From positions 685,001 to 749,000 of the forward strand of contig NZ_CP029551.1 of assembly GCF_003173735.1 (NCBI RefSeq): a stretch of DNA of 64,000 nucleotides. The letters are read 5' to 3'. A program made the translations under genes and the position numbers. Positions 16,280-24,725 of this stretch are shown here, one piece after another; positions within the stretch are counted from its first letter, which is position 1; each line of letters starts with the position of its first letter. Under the pieces are notes generated by a model, which searched no databases, had not been told where the DNA came from, and saw only the letters and a program-made list of their open reading frames with translations. Source of the stretch: Methylobacterium radiodurans (lineage in GTDB: Bacteria; Pseudomonadota; Alphaproteobacteria; Rhizobiales; Beijerinckiaceae).

Positions 16280-19200
16280 ACATCTCCGAGCCCTTCATCC
16301 GGCGCCCGGTGGCGACCACGCTGCTGACCATCGGCGTGCTGCTCGCCGGCATCTTCGCCTTCCTGAAACTGCCGGTGGCGCCGCTGCCGCAGGTCGATTT
16401 CCCGGTCATCCTCGTCCAGGCGCAGATGGCAGGCGCTTCCCCCGAGACCATGGCCACTACGGTCGCGGCGCCGCTCGAGCGCCGGCTCGGCGCCATCGCG
16501 GACGTCAACGAGATGACGTCCACGAGCTCGCTCGGCACGGTGCGCATCGTCCTCCTGTTCGGGCTCAACCGCGACATCGACGGGGCCGCCCGCGACGTGC
16601 AGGCGGCGATCAACGCCGCGCGCGCCGACCTGCCCTCCGCGCTGCGCACCAACCCGACCTACCGCAAGTTCAACCCCGCCGAGTCGCCGATCATCATCCT
16701 GGGGCTGACCTCGGACACGCTGACGCCGGGCCAGCTTTACGATTCCGCCGCCACGGTCGTGCAGCAGAAGCTCTCGCAGCTGCCGGGCGTCGGCAACGTC
16801 GATATCGGCGGCTCCTCGCTCCCGGCGGTGCGCGTCGAACTCGATCCGACCGCGCTCTTCAACTACGGCATCGGGCTCGAGGGCATCCGGGCGGCGCTCG
16901 CCTCCGCCAACGCCAACTCGCCCAAGGGCGACATCGACGTCGGCGACCGCCGCTACCAGCTCTACGCCAACGATCAGGGCCGCAAGGCCGAGGATTACCG
17001 CGACATCGTGGTGGCCTACCGCAACGGGGCGGCGGTGCGCCTCACCGATGTCGGCAAGATCAAGGACGGGGTCGAGGACCGGCGCAACCTCGGCCTCGTC
17101 AACGGCCGGCAAGGCGTGATCCTGTTCGTCTACAAGCAGCCGGGCTCGAACGTCGTCGAGACGATCAAGGGCGTGAAGGACGCGCTGCCGCAGATCGCGG
17201 CGGCGCTGCCCGGCGGCATCGAGATCAAGCTGACGGGCGACCGCAGCGCCACCATTCGGGCGACGCTCGCGGCGACCGAAGAGACCCTGCTGATCGCCGT
17301 CGCCCTGGTGATCCTGGTGGTCTACGCCTTCCTGCGCTCGGCCAGGGCCACGCTGATCCCGGCGGTCGCGGTGCCGATCTCGATCGTCGGCACCTTCTCG
17401 GCGATGTACCTGCTGGGCTTCTCGCTCAACATCCTGTCGCTGATGGCGCTGATCATCGGCACGGGCTTCGTGGTGGACGACGCCATCGTGGTGCTGGAGA
17501 ACATCCAGCGCCACATCGAGATGGGCAAGTCGCGCGTCGAGGCGGCGCTCGCGGGCGCGCGCGAGGTCGGCTTCACGGTGGTGTCGATGAGCCTGTCGCT
17601 CGTCGCCGTGTTCCTGCCGATCCTGCTGATGGGCGGCCTCGTCGGGCGCATCTTCCTCGAATTCTCGCTCACCCTGTCGCTGGCGATCCTGATCTCGCTG
17701 GTGCTCTCGCTCACCACCACGCCGATGATGTGCGCGCGCCTCCTCAGGCCCGAGCGGCAGGCCGGGCGCCCGAACATCGTGCTGCGCGCGCTGGAGGGCG
17801 GCTTCGAGGCGATGCTCCGGGCCTACGCCCGCACGCTCACCATCGCGCTGCGCCATCCCCGCCTCGTGCTGCTCTCGCTGCTGGCGACGGTGGGCCTCAA
17901 CGTCTACCTCTACGTCATCGTGCCGAAGGGCTTCTTCCCCGAGCAGGACACGGGCCAGATGATGGGCGGCATCCAGGCCGACCAGCGCATCTCGTTCCAG
18001 TCCATGGAGAAGAAGATGCGCGAGGCCGCGGCCATCGTGCAGGCGGACCCGGCGGTGGACAGCGTCGTCGCCTTCACGGGCGGCCGCGGCACCAACTCCG
18101 CCAACGCCTTCATCGGCCTTAAGCCCCGCTCCGAGCGCGACCCGATCTCGACCGTGATGAACCGGCTGCGCCCGAAGCTCGCGCGGGTGGCGGGCGCGCG
18201 CCTCTACGTCTTCCCGCGCCAGGACCTGCAGATGGGCGGGCGCCAGAGCTTCGCCCAGTACCAGTACAGCCTCCAGGGCGACACCGCGGCGGAGCTCTAC
18301 GCGGCGGCGCCGAAGCTCGTCGCGATGCTGCAGAAGGACCCGACCTTCTCCGACGTCACCTCCGACCAGCAGGAGGGGGGCCTGGAGAGCCGCATCGTGA
18401 TCGACCGGGCCACCGCCTTCCGGTACGGCATCACCCCCGACAAGATCGACAACACCCTCTACGACGCCTTCGGCCAGCGGCAGGTCTCGACGATCTACAA
18501 CCCGCTGAACCAGTACCACGTCGTGATGGAGATCGACCCGCGCTACCTGGAGACGCCGGAGAGCCTGAAGCAGATCTACATCTCGACCTCGGGCGGCAAG
18601 GCGCGGGGCTCGGCCACCACCAACGCGGTCGCCGGCACGGTGGCGGCGGGCGGGGCCGCCAACGTCAACGCCACCACCACGGGCGCGGCGACCACCACCG
18701 ACACCGCCTCGGCCATCGCGGCCGATTCCGCCCGGAACGCCGCGGCCAACGCCATCGCGGCGTCCAAGGGCGGCGCCTCCTCGGCCGCGCCCGTCTCCTC
18801 CGCCAAGGAGACCATGATTCCGCTCTCGGCCTTCGCCCGCTTCGAGACCGGCAACGCGCCCGTGCAGGTGAGCCACCAGGGCCTGTTCGTGGCGACCACG
18901 ATCTCGTTCAACCTCGCGCCCGGCAAGAGCCTGTCGGACGCGACCGCGGCGATCGAGCGGGCGATGGCGGAACTGCGCCTGCCGGCCACGATCCACGGCT
19001 CGTACTCGGGCGCGGCGAAGAACTACCAGTCGAGCGCATCGCGCCAGCCGCTGCTGATCCTGGCCGCGATCCTGGCCGTCTACGCGGTGCTCGGCATCCT
19101 GTACGAGAGCTTCGTGCACCCGCTCACCATCCTCTCGACGCTGCCCTCGGCCGGCATCGGCGCGGTGCTGGCGCTCTTGGTGACCGGCACCGAGTTCTCG

Positions 19201-19590
19201 ATCGTGGCGCTCATCGCGGTGTTCCTGCTCATCGGCATCGTGAAGAAGAACGCGATCATGATGGTCGACTTCGCCCTCGACGCCGAGCGCACGCGCGGGC
19301 TCGCGCCGGCGGAGTCGATCACCGAGGCCTGCCTCTTGCGCTTCCGCCCGATCATGATGACAACCTTGGCCGCACTGCTCGGTGCGGCGCCGCTGATCGT
19401 CGGCGGCGGCGAGGGCGCCGAGCTGCGCCAGCCCCTCGGCATCGCCATCGTGGGCGGCCTGATCGTGAGCCAGATCCTGACCCTCTACACCACCCCCGTC
19501 GTCTACCTCGCCCTCGACCGGCTCCGGCACCGGGTCAACGCCCGGCGCCGTCGGCGGGGCGGACCCGCGGTGCTGCAGGCGGGGGAGTGA
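16276..19590 (+). CDS. RND efflux pump subunit (MdtC/MuxC-like) with low-complexity insert
   Basis: This 1104-residue second pump of the HAE1 superfamily begins [20 protein letters not shown]. It has the helix-4 Asp pair in [20 protein letters not shown] and the C-terminal KKNAIMMVDFALDAER. It is about 65 residues longer than usual because of an Ala/Thr/Ser-rich insert at about residues 772-846, between YIST and TMIPLSAFARFE, in the second periplasmic region. GTG 16276 is the true start by homology and overlaps the DUF559 stop (GTGA). The gene's own stop overlaps a GTG leading through the next repeat into the outer-membrane factor frame. The insert has no recognisable motif and probably loops from the docking domain. 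Confidence 0.92.
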   Translation: MNISEPFIRRPVATTLLTIGVLLAGIFAFLKLPVAPLPQVDFPVILVQAQMAGASPETMATTVAAPLERRLGAIADVNEMTSTSSLGTVRIVLLFGLNRDIDGAARDVQAAINAARADLPSALRTNPTYRKFNPAESPIIILGLTSDTLTPGQLYDSAATVVQQKLSQLPGVGNVDIGGSSLPAVRVELDPTALFNYGIGLEGIRAALASANANSPKGDIDVGDRRYQLYANDQGRKAEDYRDIVVAYRNGAAVRLTDVGKIKDGVEDRRNLGLVNGRQGVILFVYKQPGSNVVETIKGVKDALPQIAAALPGGIEIKLTGDRSATIRATLAATEETLLIAVALVILVVYAFLRSARATLIPAVAVPISIVGTFSAMYLLGFSLNILSLMALIIGTGFVVDDAIVVLENIQRHIEMGKSRVEAALAGAREVGFTVVSMSLSLVAVFLPILLMGGLVGRIFLEFSLTLSLAILISLVLSLTTTPMMCARLLRPERQAGRPNIVLRALEGGFEAMLRAYARTLTIALRHPRLVLLSLLATVGLNVYLYVIVPKGFFPEQDTGQMMGGIQADQRISFQSMEKKMREAAAIVQADPAVDSVVAFTGGRGTNSANAFIGLKPRSERDPISTVMNRLRPKLARVAGARLYVFPRQDLQMGGRQSFAQYQYSLQGDTAAELYAAAPKLVAMLQKDPTFSDVTSDQQEGGLESRIVIDRATAFRYGITPDKIDNTLYDAFGQRQVSTIYNPLNQYHVVMEIDPRYLETPESLKQIYISTSGGKARGSATTNAVAGTVAAGGAANVNATTTGAATTTDTASAIAADSARNAAANAIAASKGGASSAAPVSSAKETMIPLSAFARFETGNAPVQVSHQGLFVATTISFNLAPGKSLSDATAAIERAMAELRLPATIHGSYSGAAKNYQSSASRQPLLILAAILAVYAVLGILYESFVHPLTILSTLPSAGIGAVLALLVTGTEFSIVALIAVFLLIGIVKKNAIMMVDFALDAERTRGLAPAESITEACLLRFRPIMMTTLAALLGAAPLIVGGGEGAELRQPLGIAIVGGLIVSQILTLYTTPVVYLALDRLRHRVNARRRRRGGPAVLQAGE

Positions 19591-19675
19591 GCGTGTCGGA
19601 CGTCTTGAAGACGCCCTCCCCGCCTCGTGGGGAAGGAACCCGCTCGACGCGACCAGCTGCCGGACAGGCCACCCT

Positions 19676-19881
19676 CCCTCCCCCCTCTGCGGGGGAGGGT
19701 GGCCCCTGCGTGAGCAGGAGTCGGTCGGGACGAAGTCCCGCAGAGAGGGGACACCGCTTCAGGATAAAGCGCGCCCTTCATGCAGGCTGCGCCCTGGCTG
19801 GAAGCCGGGCTCCCCTCTTGCGGGACTTCGTCCCGGCCCGCCCTGCTTCGCAGGGTACCCTCCTCCGCAGAGGGGGGAGGG
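19676..19881. repeat. Gene-less copy of the DUF559 element ends (MITE-like)
   Basis: The left end CCCTCCCCCCTCTGCGGGGG with AGGGTGG is identical to the DUF559 element. A CCTGC-GTGA-GCAGG hairpin and a full GTCGGGACGAAGTCCCGC with AGAGAGGGGA follow. The right end runs TCCCCTCTTGCGGGACTTCG, TCCCGGCC, a CCCTGC-TTCG-GCAGGG hairpin, and CCGCAGAGGGGGGAGGG. About 65 bases lie between the ends. A further partial palindrome sits just upstream at about 19616-19635. The copy fills the junction between the second pump and the outer-membrane factor. Confidence 0.75.
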
Positions 19882-21359
19882 GGATCGCGCTCGCGCTGGC
19901 CCTCACCGCCCTCACCGGCTGCGTCGTCGGCCCGGACTATTCGCGCCCCTCCGTCGAGACCCCGCTCGCCTTCAAGCAGGGCGGCGCCCGCGAGGACAGC
20001 GCGGCGCAGGTGGCAGCGAGGAAGAACTGGCGCGCCGCCGCCCCCAACGACCACGCCGAGCGCGGCGACTGGTGGCGCGTGTTCAACGACCCGGCCCTCG
20101 ACCGGCTGATCCGCCTCGTCGATGTGGACAACCAGACGCTCCGCCAGTCGGTCGCAGCCTACCGGCAGGCCCGCGCCATCGTCGAGCAGGCCCGTGCCGC
20201 GCTCTACCCGACCGTCGTCGGCGCGCCCTCCATCACGCGCCAGCGCGTCGCCGGCACCGAGCGCACCAGCGTGGCGCTGCTCGGCCAGGCGAGCTGGGAA
20301 CTCGACCTGTTCGGCGGGATCCGGCGCAACCTCGAGAGCCAGACGGCCCTGGCCCAGGCGGATGCCGCGCAGCTGGCGCTGACCCGGCTCGCCATCCAGG
20401 CGGAGGTCGCGACGAACTACTTCTCGCTGCGCTACGCCGACTCGCTGCAGAAGCTGCTCAACGAGAACGTCGAGAACTTCAAGCGCACGCTCCAGATCAC
20501 CGAGAACCAGTACAACGCGGGCGTCGCCGCCCGCTCCGACGTGATCACCGCCCAGACCCAGGTCCAGACCACGCAGGCCTCCGCGGTCGCGGTCGGCCTC
20601 ACCCGGGCGACCTTCGAGCACGCCATCGCGACGCTGATCGGGCGCCCGCCCTCCGAGCTGAGGCTGCCGGTCAACCTGCTGCCGAACCGCCCGCCCGCGG
20701 TGCCGGTCGGCATCCCCTCGGACCTCCTGGAGCGGCGCCCGGACGTCGCCCAGGCCGAGCGCCTCGTGCAGTCGCAGAGCGAGCAGATCGGGGTGGCGGT
20801 CGCGGCCTTCTACCCGACCGTGACGCTCTCGGCCTCCGGCGGCATCTCGGGCGCGACCCGTAACGGGCTCCTGTCGGCGGCCAACCAGGTCTGGTCGGTC
20901 GCCGCCTCCGGCACCGAGGTCCTGTTCGACGGCGGCGCCCGCTCGGCCGCGCTCCAGGCGGCGCGCGCCGGCTACGATGCGTCGGTCGCCAACTACCGGC
21001 AGACCGTGCTCTCGGCCTTCGCGGAGGTCGAGAACGGACTCGCGGGCGTCCGCATCCTCGCCCGCCAGCAGGCGGCGCAGGACGAGGCCGTGACCTCCGC
21101 CCGGCGCGCGGTCGAGATCACGCTGAACGAGTACCGGGCTGGCACCCAGAACTTCACCACGGTGGTGACCGCCCAGAACCTGCAGCTCACGAACGAGGTC
21201 GCAGCGCTGCAGATCCGGCTCAACCGCTTCACCACCGCGATCACCCTCGTGCGCGCGCTCGGCGGCGGCTGGGACGCGCGCAGCCTGCCCGGCGACGCCG
21301 AGCTGAAGGGCCCGCGCCTGCCGATCGACCTGAGCCCGGCCGTGCGGGTGGAGGAGTAG
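19818..21359 (+). CDS. RND outer-membrane factor lipoprotein (OprM/OpmB-like)
   Basis: The mature protein is a complete outer-membrane efflux channel of the NodT/OprM type: GCVVGPDYSRPS, WWRVFNDPALDRLI, ELDLFGGIRRNLESQTALAQ, NYFSLRYADSLQKLL and the second repeat SELRLPVNLLPNRPPAVPVG. A lipobox (LTALTGC) would lipidate the Cys encoded at 19920. No ATG lies before the signal peptide. The nearest start is TTG 19818, giving 513 residues with the lipid Cys at 35. Alternatives are GTG 19710 or GTG 19587, which overlaps the pump stop. All of these lie in the repeat element, so the repeat has become the 5' end of the gene. It completes the tripartite pump. Confidence 0.85.
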   Translation: MRDFVPARPASQGTLLRRGGRGIALALALTALTGCVVGPDYSRPSVETPLAFKQGGAREDSAAQVAARKNWRAAAPNDHAERGDWWRVFNDPALDRLIRLVDVDNQTLRQSVAAYRQARAIVEQARAALYPTVVGAPSITRQRVAGTERTSVALLGQASWELDLFGGIRRNLESQTALAQADAAQLALTRLAIQAEVATNYFSLRYADSLQKLLNENVENFKRTLQITENQYNAGVAARSDVITAQTQVQTTQASAVAVGLTRATFEHAIATLIGRPPSELRLPVNLLPNRPPAVPVGIPSDLLERRPDVAQAERLVQSQSEQIGVAVAAFYPTVTLSASGGISGATRNGLLSAANQVWSVAASGTEVLFDGGARSAALQAARAGYDASVANYRQTVLSAFAEVENGLAGVRILARQQAAQDEAVTSARRAVEITLNEYRAGTQNFTTVVTAQNLQLTNEVAALQIRLNRFTTAITLVRALGGGWDARSLPGDAELKGPRLPIDLSPAVRVEE

Positions 21360-21432
21360 GGGGAACGCCCGCACCTGCACCATGTTGACGGTGCAGTTTC
21401 GCTGCGCTGCCGCGCTTGCGGGGAGTCCGACC

Positions 21433-22965
21433 ATGCCCGAACCCGAGAACGAGGCCGAACTGAAGGACGACGCCGCCTGCGGCGTCGAGCCGGCGCCGCC
21501 CTGCACGCTGGTGATCTTCGGTGCGATGGGCGACCTGACCAAGCGCCTGCTGATGCCCTCGCTCTACAACCTCGCGGGCAGCGGCCTGCTCGACCAGGAC
21601 TTCAAGATCCTCGGCGTCGATCACAACGACAACACCGACGAGGGCCTGCGCAAGGCGCTCTCCGAGGCGCTGGAGGACTTCTCCAAGGATCCGGACTCGG
21701 AGTTCCACACCGACCGCATCGACCCGCGAAGCTGGGGCTTCGTGCGCGAGCGCATCCACTTCCTCAAGGGCGACTTCGAGGATCCCGCCCTGTTCGCGGC
21801 GCTCGGCGAGCGTATCCAGGACAACGCGGTGTTCTACCTCGCGGTGGCAGCGCGCTTCTTCGGCACCGTGGTGGAGGGCTTGGGGAAGGCCGGCCTGCTC
21901 AAGCAGACGGACGGCACCTTCCGCCGCGTGGTGATCGAGAAGCCGTTCGGCCAGGACCTCGAATCCGCCAAGGCGCTCAACGCCCGCATCCTGAAATGCG
22001 CCGACGAGAGCCAGTTCTACCGGATCGACCACTTCCTCGGAAAGGAGACCGTGCAGTCGATCCTGGCGATGCGCTTCGCCAACGGCATGCTCGAGCCGGT
22101 CTGGCGGCGCGAATACGTCGACAGCGTGCAGATCACCGCCGCCGAGACGGTCGGCGTCGAGGAGCGCGGCGGTTTCTACGAGCCGACCGGAGCGCTGCGG
22201 GACATGGTGCCCAACCACCTGTTCCAGCTGCTCTGCATGGTGGCGATGGAGCCGCCGAACTCCTTCGGCGCGGAGGCCGTGCGCGACGAGAAGGCGAAGC
22301 TCGCCGAGGCTGTAAAGCCGATCCCGCCGTCGGACGCGGTGCGCGGCCAGTACACGGCCGGCCGGCTCGAGGGGCACGATCTCCCGGCCTACCGCGACGA
22401 GCACGACGTGGCGCGCGACTCCGTGACCGAGACCTACGTCGCGCTGAAGCTGGAGATCGACAACTGGCGCTGGGCAGGCGTGCCGTTCTACCTGCGCACC
22501 GGCAAGCGCATGGCGGCCCGGCGGACCGAGATCGCGGTGCTGTTCAAGCCCGCGCCCTTCCGGCTGTTCGAGGGACACGGCGTCGACCCGCTGACGCCGA
22601 ACGTGATGCGGATCACCATCGACCCGCAGCACGGTGCGGCGACCGAACTCAACGTGAAGGTGCCCGGCCCGAAGATGCGCATCGGCCGGGTCCGCACCAG
22701 TTTCCGCTACGCCGACTTCTTCGCGAACCCGCCGAATGTCGGCTACGAGACGCTGCTCTACGACTGCATGACCGGCGACGCGACCATGTTCCAGCGCGCC
22801 GACAACATCGAGGCGGGCTGGGCGGCAGTCGATCCGCTGCTGAAGGGCTGGCCGCAGGCAGACGTCGCCTTCTACCCGGTCGGCAGCGACGGGCCGCGGG
22901 AAGCGGACGACCTGCTCGCCCGCGACGGGCGCCACTGGCTGGGGCTCGACGGCGAGACGGATTGA
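21433..22965 (+). CDS. zwf: Glucose-6-phosphate dehydrogenase
   Basis: This 510-residue enzyme oxidises glucose 6-phosphate to 6-phosphogluconolactone with NAD(P), feeding the pentose phosphate or Entner-Doudoroff route. It has the nucleotide-binding FGAMGDLTKRLLMPSLYNL, EKPFGQDLESAK, and the active-site signature RIDHFLGKETVQ with its catalytic His. The C-terminal part has the substrate-binding RTGKRMAARRTEI. Length is normal. The ATG at 21433 (MPEPENEAEL) follows GGGGAG and is preferred to an earlier in-frame start at 21382. It lies 73 bases after the outer-membrane factor gene, so read-through is possible. No other Entner-Doudoroff genes are near. A palindromic terminator follows. Confidence 0.95.
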   Translation: MPEPENEAELKDDAACGVEPAPPCTLVIFGAMGDLTKRLLMPSLYNLAGSGLLDQDFKILGVDHNDNTDEGLRKALSEALEDFSKDPDSEFHTDRIDPRSWGFVRERIHFLKGDFEDPALFAALGERIQDNAVFYLAVAARFFGTVVEGLGKAGLLKQTDGTFRRVVIEKPFGQDLESAKALNARILKCADESQFYRIDHFLGKETVQSILAMRFANGMLEPVWRREYVDSVQITAAETVGVEERGGFYEPTGALRDMVPNHLFQLLCMVAMEPPNSFGAEAVRDEKAKLAEAVKPIPPSDAVRGQYTAGRLEGHDLPAYRDEHDVARDSVTETYVALKLEIDNWRWAGVPFYLRTGKRMAARRTEIAVLFKPAPFRLFEGHGVDPLTPNVMRITIDPQHGAATELNVKVPGPKMRIGRVRTSFRYADFFANPPNVGYETLLYDCMTGDATMFQRADNIEAGWAAVDPLLKGWPQADVAFYPVGSDGPREADDLLARDGRHWLGLDGETD

Positions 22966-22977
22966 AGTTCCGGGATC

Positions 22978-22999
22978 CCGAAGGGACGCGTCCCTTCGG
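22978..22999. terminator. Perfect palindrome between convergent genes
   Basis: CCGAAGGGACG and CGTCCCTTCGG form a perfect 22-base palindrome. A second hairpin, GCCGGGGC-GGC-GCCCCGGC, follows at 23006-23024. They lie between the stops of zwf and the Mrr-like gene and could terminate both transcripts, though without a T run. Confidence 0.55.
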
Positions 23000-23029
23000 C
23001 CGGGTGCCGGGGCGGCGCCCCGGCCGACC

Positions 23030-23791
23030 TCACGCCTCCGCCAGCAGATCCGCCTCCGCGAGCGTCCCGAGCGCGTCGTGGTGCAGGAGCGCGACGCCCG
23101 TGGCGGCGGCGAGCTTGCGGGCGGCCGGGGTGAAGCCCGCGTTCGACACCACCGCCGCGGCGTCCGCCTCCCAGTAGCGCCGGGCGGCCGCCGCCTCCTG
23201 CACCGCCGCGTTGCCGACCGGCTTGCCGTAGCGCTTGCACTGCACGACGAGCCGGGTGCGCCCGCGCGTCGCCACGATGTCGGCGCCCTGGTCGCCGCTC
23301 GCGGGGGTCGGGTGGGCGCGCCAACCCGCCGCCTTCAGCCGACCGAGGCAGAATTGCTCGTAGCCGATCCCGTCCTCGGGCGGCGCATCCTCTTCGGGAA
23401 GGTCGGCGGCCTCCGCCACCGCCTCGACGATGGCGAGCGCCTCAGGCCTACGCGCCACGACGTAGTCGGGAAAGCGCGCCTCCAGCTGCGGCAGGACCGT
23501 GCGGTCGAGGAAGTAGTCGCGCTCGCGCAGCCAGCTGTCGCGGATCTCGTTGCCGTAGGCGTCCACGAAGCACTCCTGGCGTCGGCGCAGCGCCAGGGTC
23601 TCGGCGTGCCGGCGCGCGATCCGGCGCACGCGGGACCGGAAGCGGCCGGGCCGGCCGATGTGGCGCAGCAGGACGAGGCCGAGCCCCGCCGCCGTCGCCA
23701 CGAGGGCGGGCGGCCCGTAGACGAGGCCGAGGGCGAGGCCCGCCACGCTCGCCCAGAACAGGCGGGCGACGAGGCTGGGCCGGCCGGGCAT
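23030..23791 (-). CDS. Membrane-anchored Mrr-like restriction endonuclease domain protein
   Basis: This 253-residue protein has two hydrophobic segments near the N-terminus (SLVARLFWASVAGLALGLVY and ALVATAAGLGLVLL), a basic helical middle, and a C-terminal Mrr_cat domain from about residue 140. The PD-(D/E)XK core is visible as YEQFCLGRLKAAGW, GDQGADIVATRG and LVVQCKRYGKPVG, followed by AVQEAAAARRYWEADAAAVV. Such anchored nucleases occur widely as solitary genes and some act on foreign or modified DNA. No methyltransferase or other defence gene is adjacent. The ATG at 23791 has AAGG upstream; TTG 23803 is the alternative. The gene converges on zwf. Confidence 0.82.
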   Translation of the reverse strand: MPGRPSLVARLFWASVAGLALGLVYGPPALVATAAGLGLVLLRHIGRPGRFRSRVRRIARRHAETLALRRRQECFVDAYGNEIRDSWLRERDYFLDRTVLPQLEARFPDYVVARRPEALAIVEAVAEAADLPEEDAPPEDGIGYEQFCLGRLKAAGWRAHPTPASGDQGADIVATRGRTRLVVQCKRYGKPVGNAAVQEAAAARRYWEADAAAVVSNAGFTPAARKLAAATGVALLHHDALGTLAEADLLAEA

Positions 23792-23942
23792 GGAGCCTTG
23801 CAATGCACCCTCGCTGGGAGACCGGGCGGGCGCGCGGAGGACCCGCGCACCGAGCGGTCATCGCAGCCGGCCCTTGCCCGATCTCTAACGGCGTCCGGCC
23901 CGAGGCCGCGACGCGCCCGATCCCCTGTGGATCGCTCGGGCC

Positions 23943-24380
23943 CTACGCCGCGCCGGCGTCGCCCAGTCCCTTGCGGCGCTTCTGGCCGAGCCCCATCGCG
24001 CGGGCGAGGTCCGAGCGGGCGGCCGCGTAATTCGGCGCCACCATCGGATAGTCGGGCGACAGGTTCCAGCGCTCCCGATACTGCTCCGGCGTGAGGTCGT
24101 GACGCGCGCGCAGGTGCCGCTTCAGGGACTTGAACTTCTTCCCGTCCTCCAGGCAGATCAGGTATTCGGGCCGGATCGAGCGGCCGACCGGCACCGCCGG
24201 CACGCGGGCCGACGCAGCCTCGGCCTCCGGCGCTCGGCCGAGCCTATTCAGGGTTGTGTGGACCGCTCCGATCAGGTCGGACAGCTCGGCTGGAGAGACC
24301 GCGTTTCTGCTGATGAAGGCCGAGACGATCTCTGTTGTCAGGCCGACGTAATCCGGCCCTGCGCCGCTCCCGGTGCTCAT
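23943..24380 (-). CDS. MucR/Ros-family transcriptional regulator
   Basis: This 145-residue MucR protein has an N-terminal helical region (YVGLTTEIVSAFISRNAVSP) and a C-terminal Ros-type domain: YLICLEDGKKFKSLKRHLRA, then RHDLTPEQYRERWNL, then YPMVAPNYAAARSDLARAMG. The first zinc motif reads CLED, with one Cys and one Asp, as in many MucR proteins, and His residues lie in KRHLRARH. The ATG at 24380 has AAGGAAGGAGAGG upstream, a strong ribosome site. It is a paralogue of the cysteine-less protein at 6.1 kb. MucR proteins usually form higher-order oligomers and repress surface, motility and exopolysaccharide genes. Targets here are unknown. Confidence 0.9.
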   Translation of the reverse strand: MSTGSGAGPDYVGLTTEIVSAFISRNAVSPAELSDLIGAVHTTLNRLGRAPEAEAASARVPAVPVGRSIRPEYLICLEDGKKFKSLKRHLRARHDLTPEQYRERWNLSPDYPMVAPNYAAARSDLARAMGLGQKRRKGLGDAGAA

Positions 24381-24725
24381 CCCCAGCCTCTCCTTCCTTG
24401 AAGACAACACTCGGTCCATCGTGCGAGAGACCGACGACCGCACTGCAGGCGGCACATTCAAGGTTGTCCGGCGCGGGGTACTATGATTTCAAATCTCTCG
24501 AAGCAACCTGTAAAATCGAAACGCTCTCTAGAGACGTGCCGACTGTTGCAGGAACATCAGGACTCGGCGGCGCACCCTTCCGGCACTTGCGGTTCCGGGG
24601 AGCGGAGCGGACGTGCATCCGGGGCGGCGATGGGCTAAGCATCGGGCGCCGGAGCGGTGGCCGTTCCGCCGAGCGCCTTGTTGGCACGGGAAGCGGGCTC
24701 CGGTCCGCGGACGGGAGCGGCGGCC
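24381..24725. other. Divergent intergenic region upstream of mucR and acyl-CoA synthetase
   Basis: About 345 bases with no supported gene. The segment 24470-24545 is A/T-rich for this genome and is the likely promoter region for both divergent genes. No exact promoter or clear operator could be fixed by eye. Confidence 0.5.

Noticed and set aside
12339..16652. Very long minus-strand frame opposite the RND pumps
   Set aside because: It mirrors the pump genes, consists of His/Asp/Arg/Gly repeats without domains, and has no ribosome site.
23030..24380. Defence island around the Mrr-like nuclease
   Set aside because: Neighbours are zwf and a MucR regulator. No methyltransferase, ATPase or other defence gene is present.
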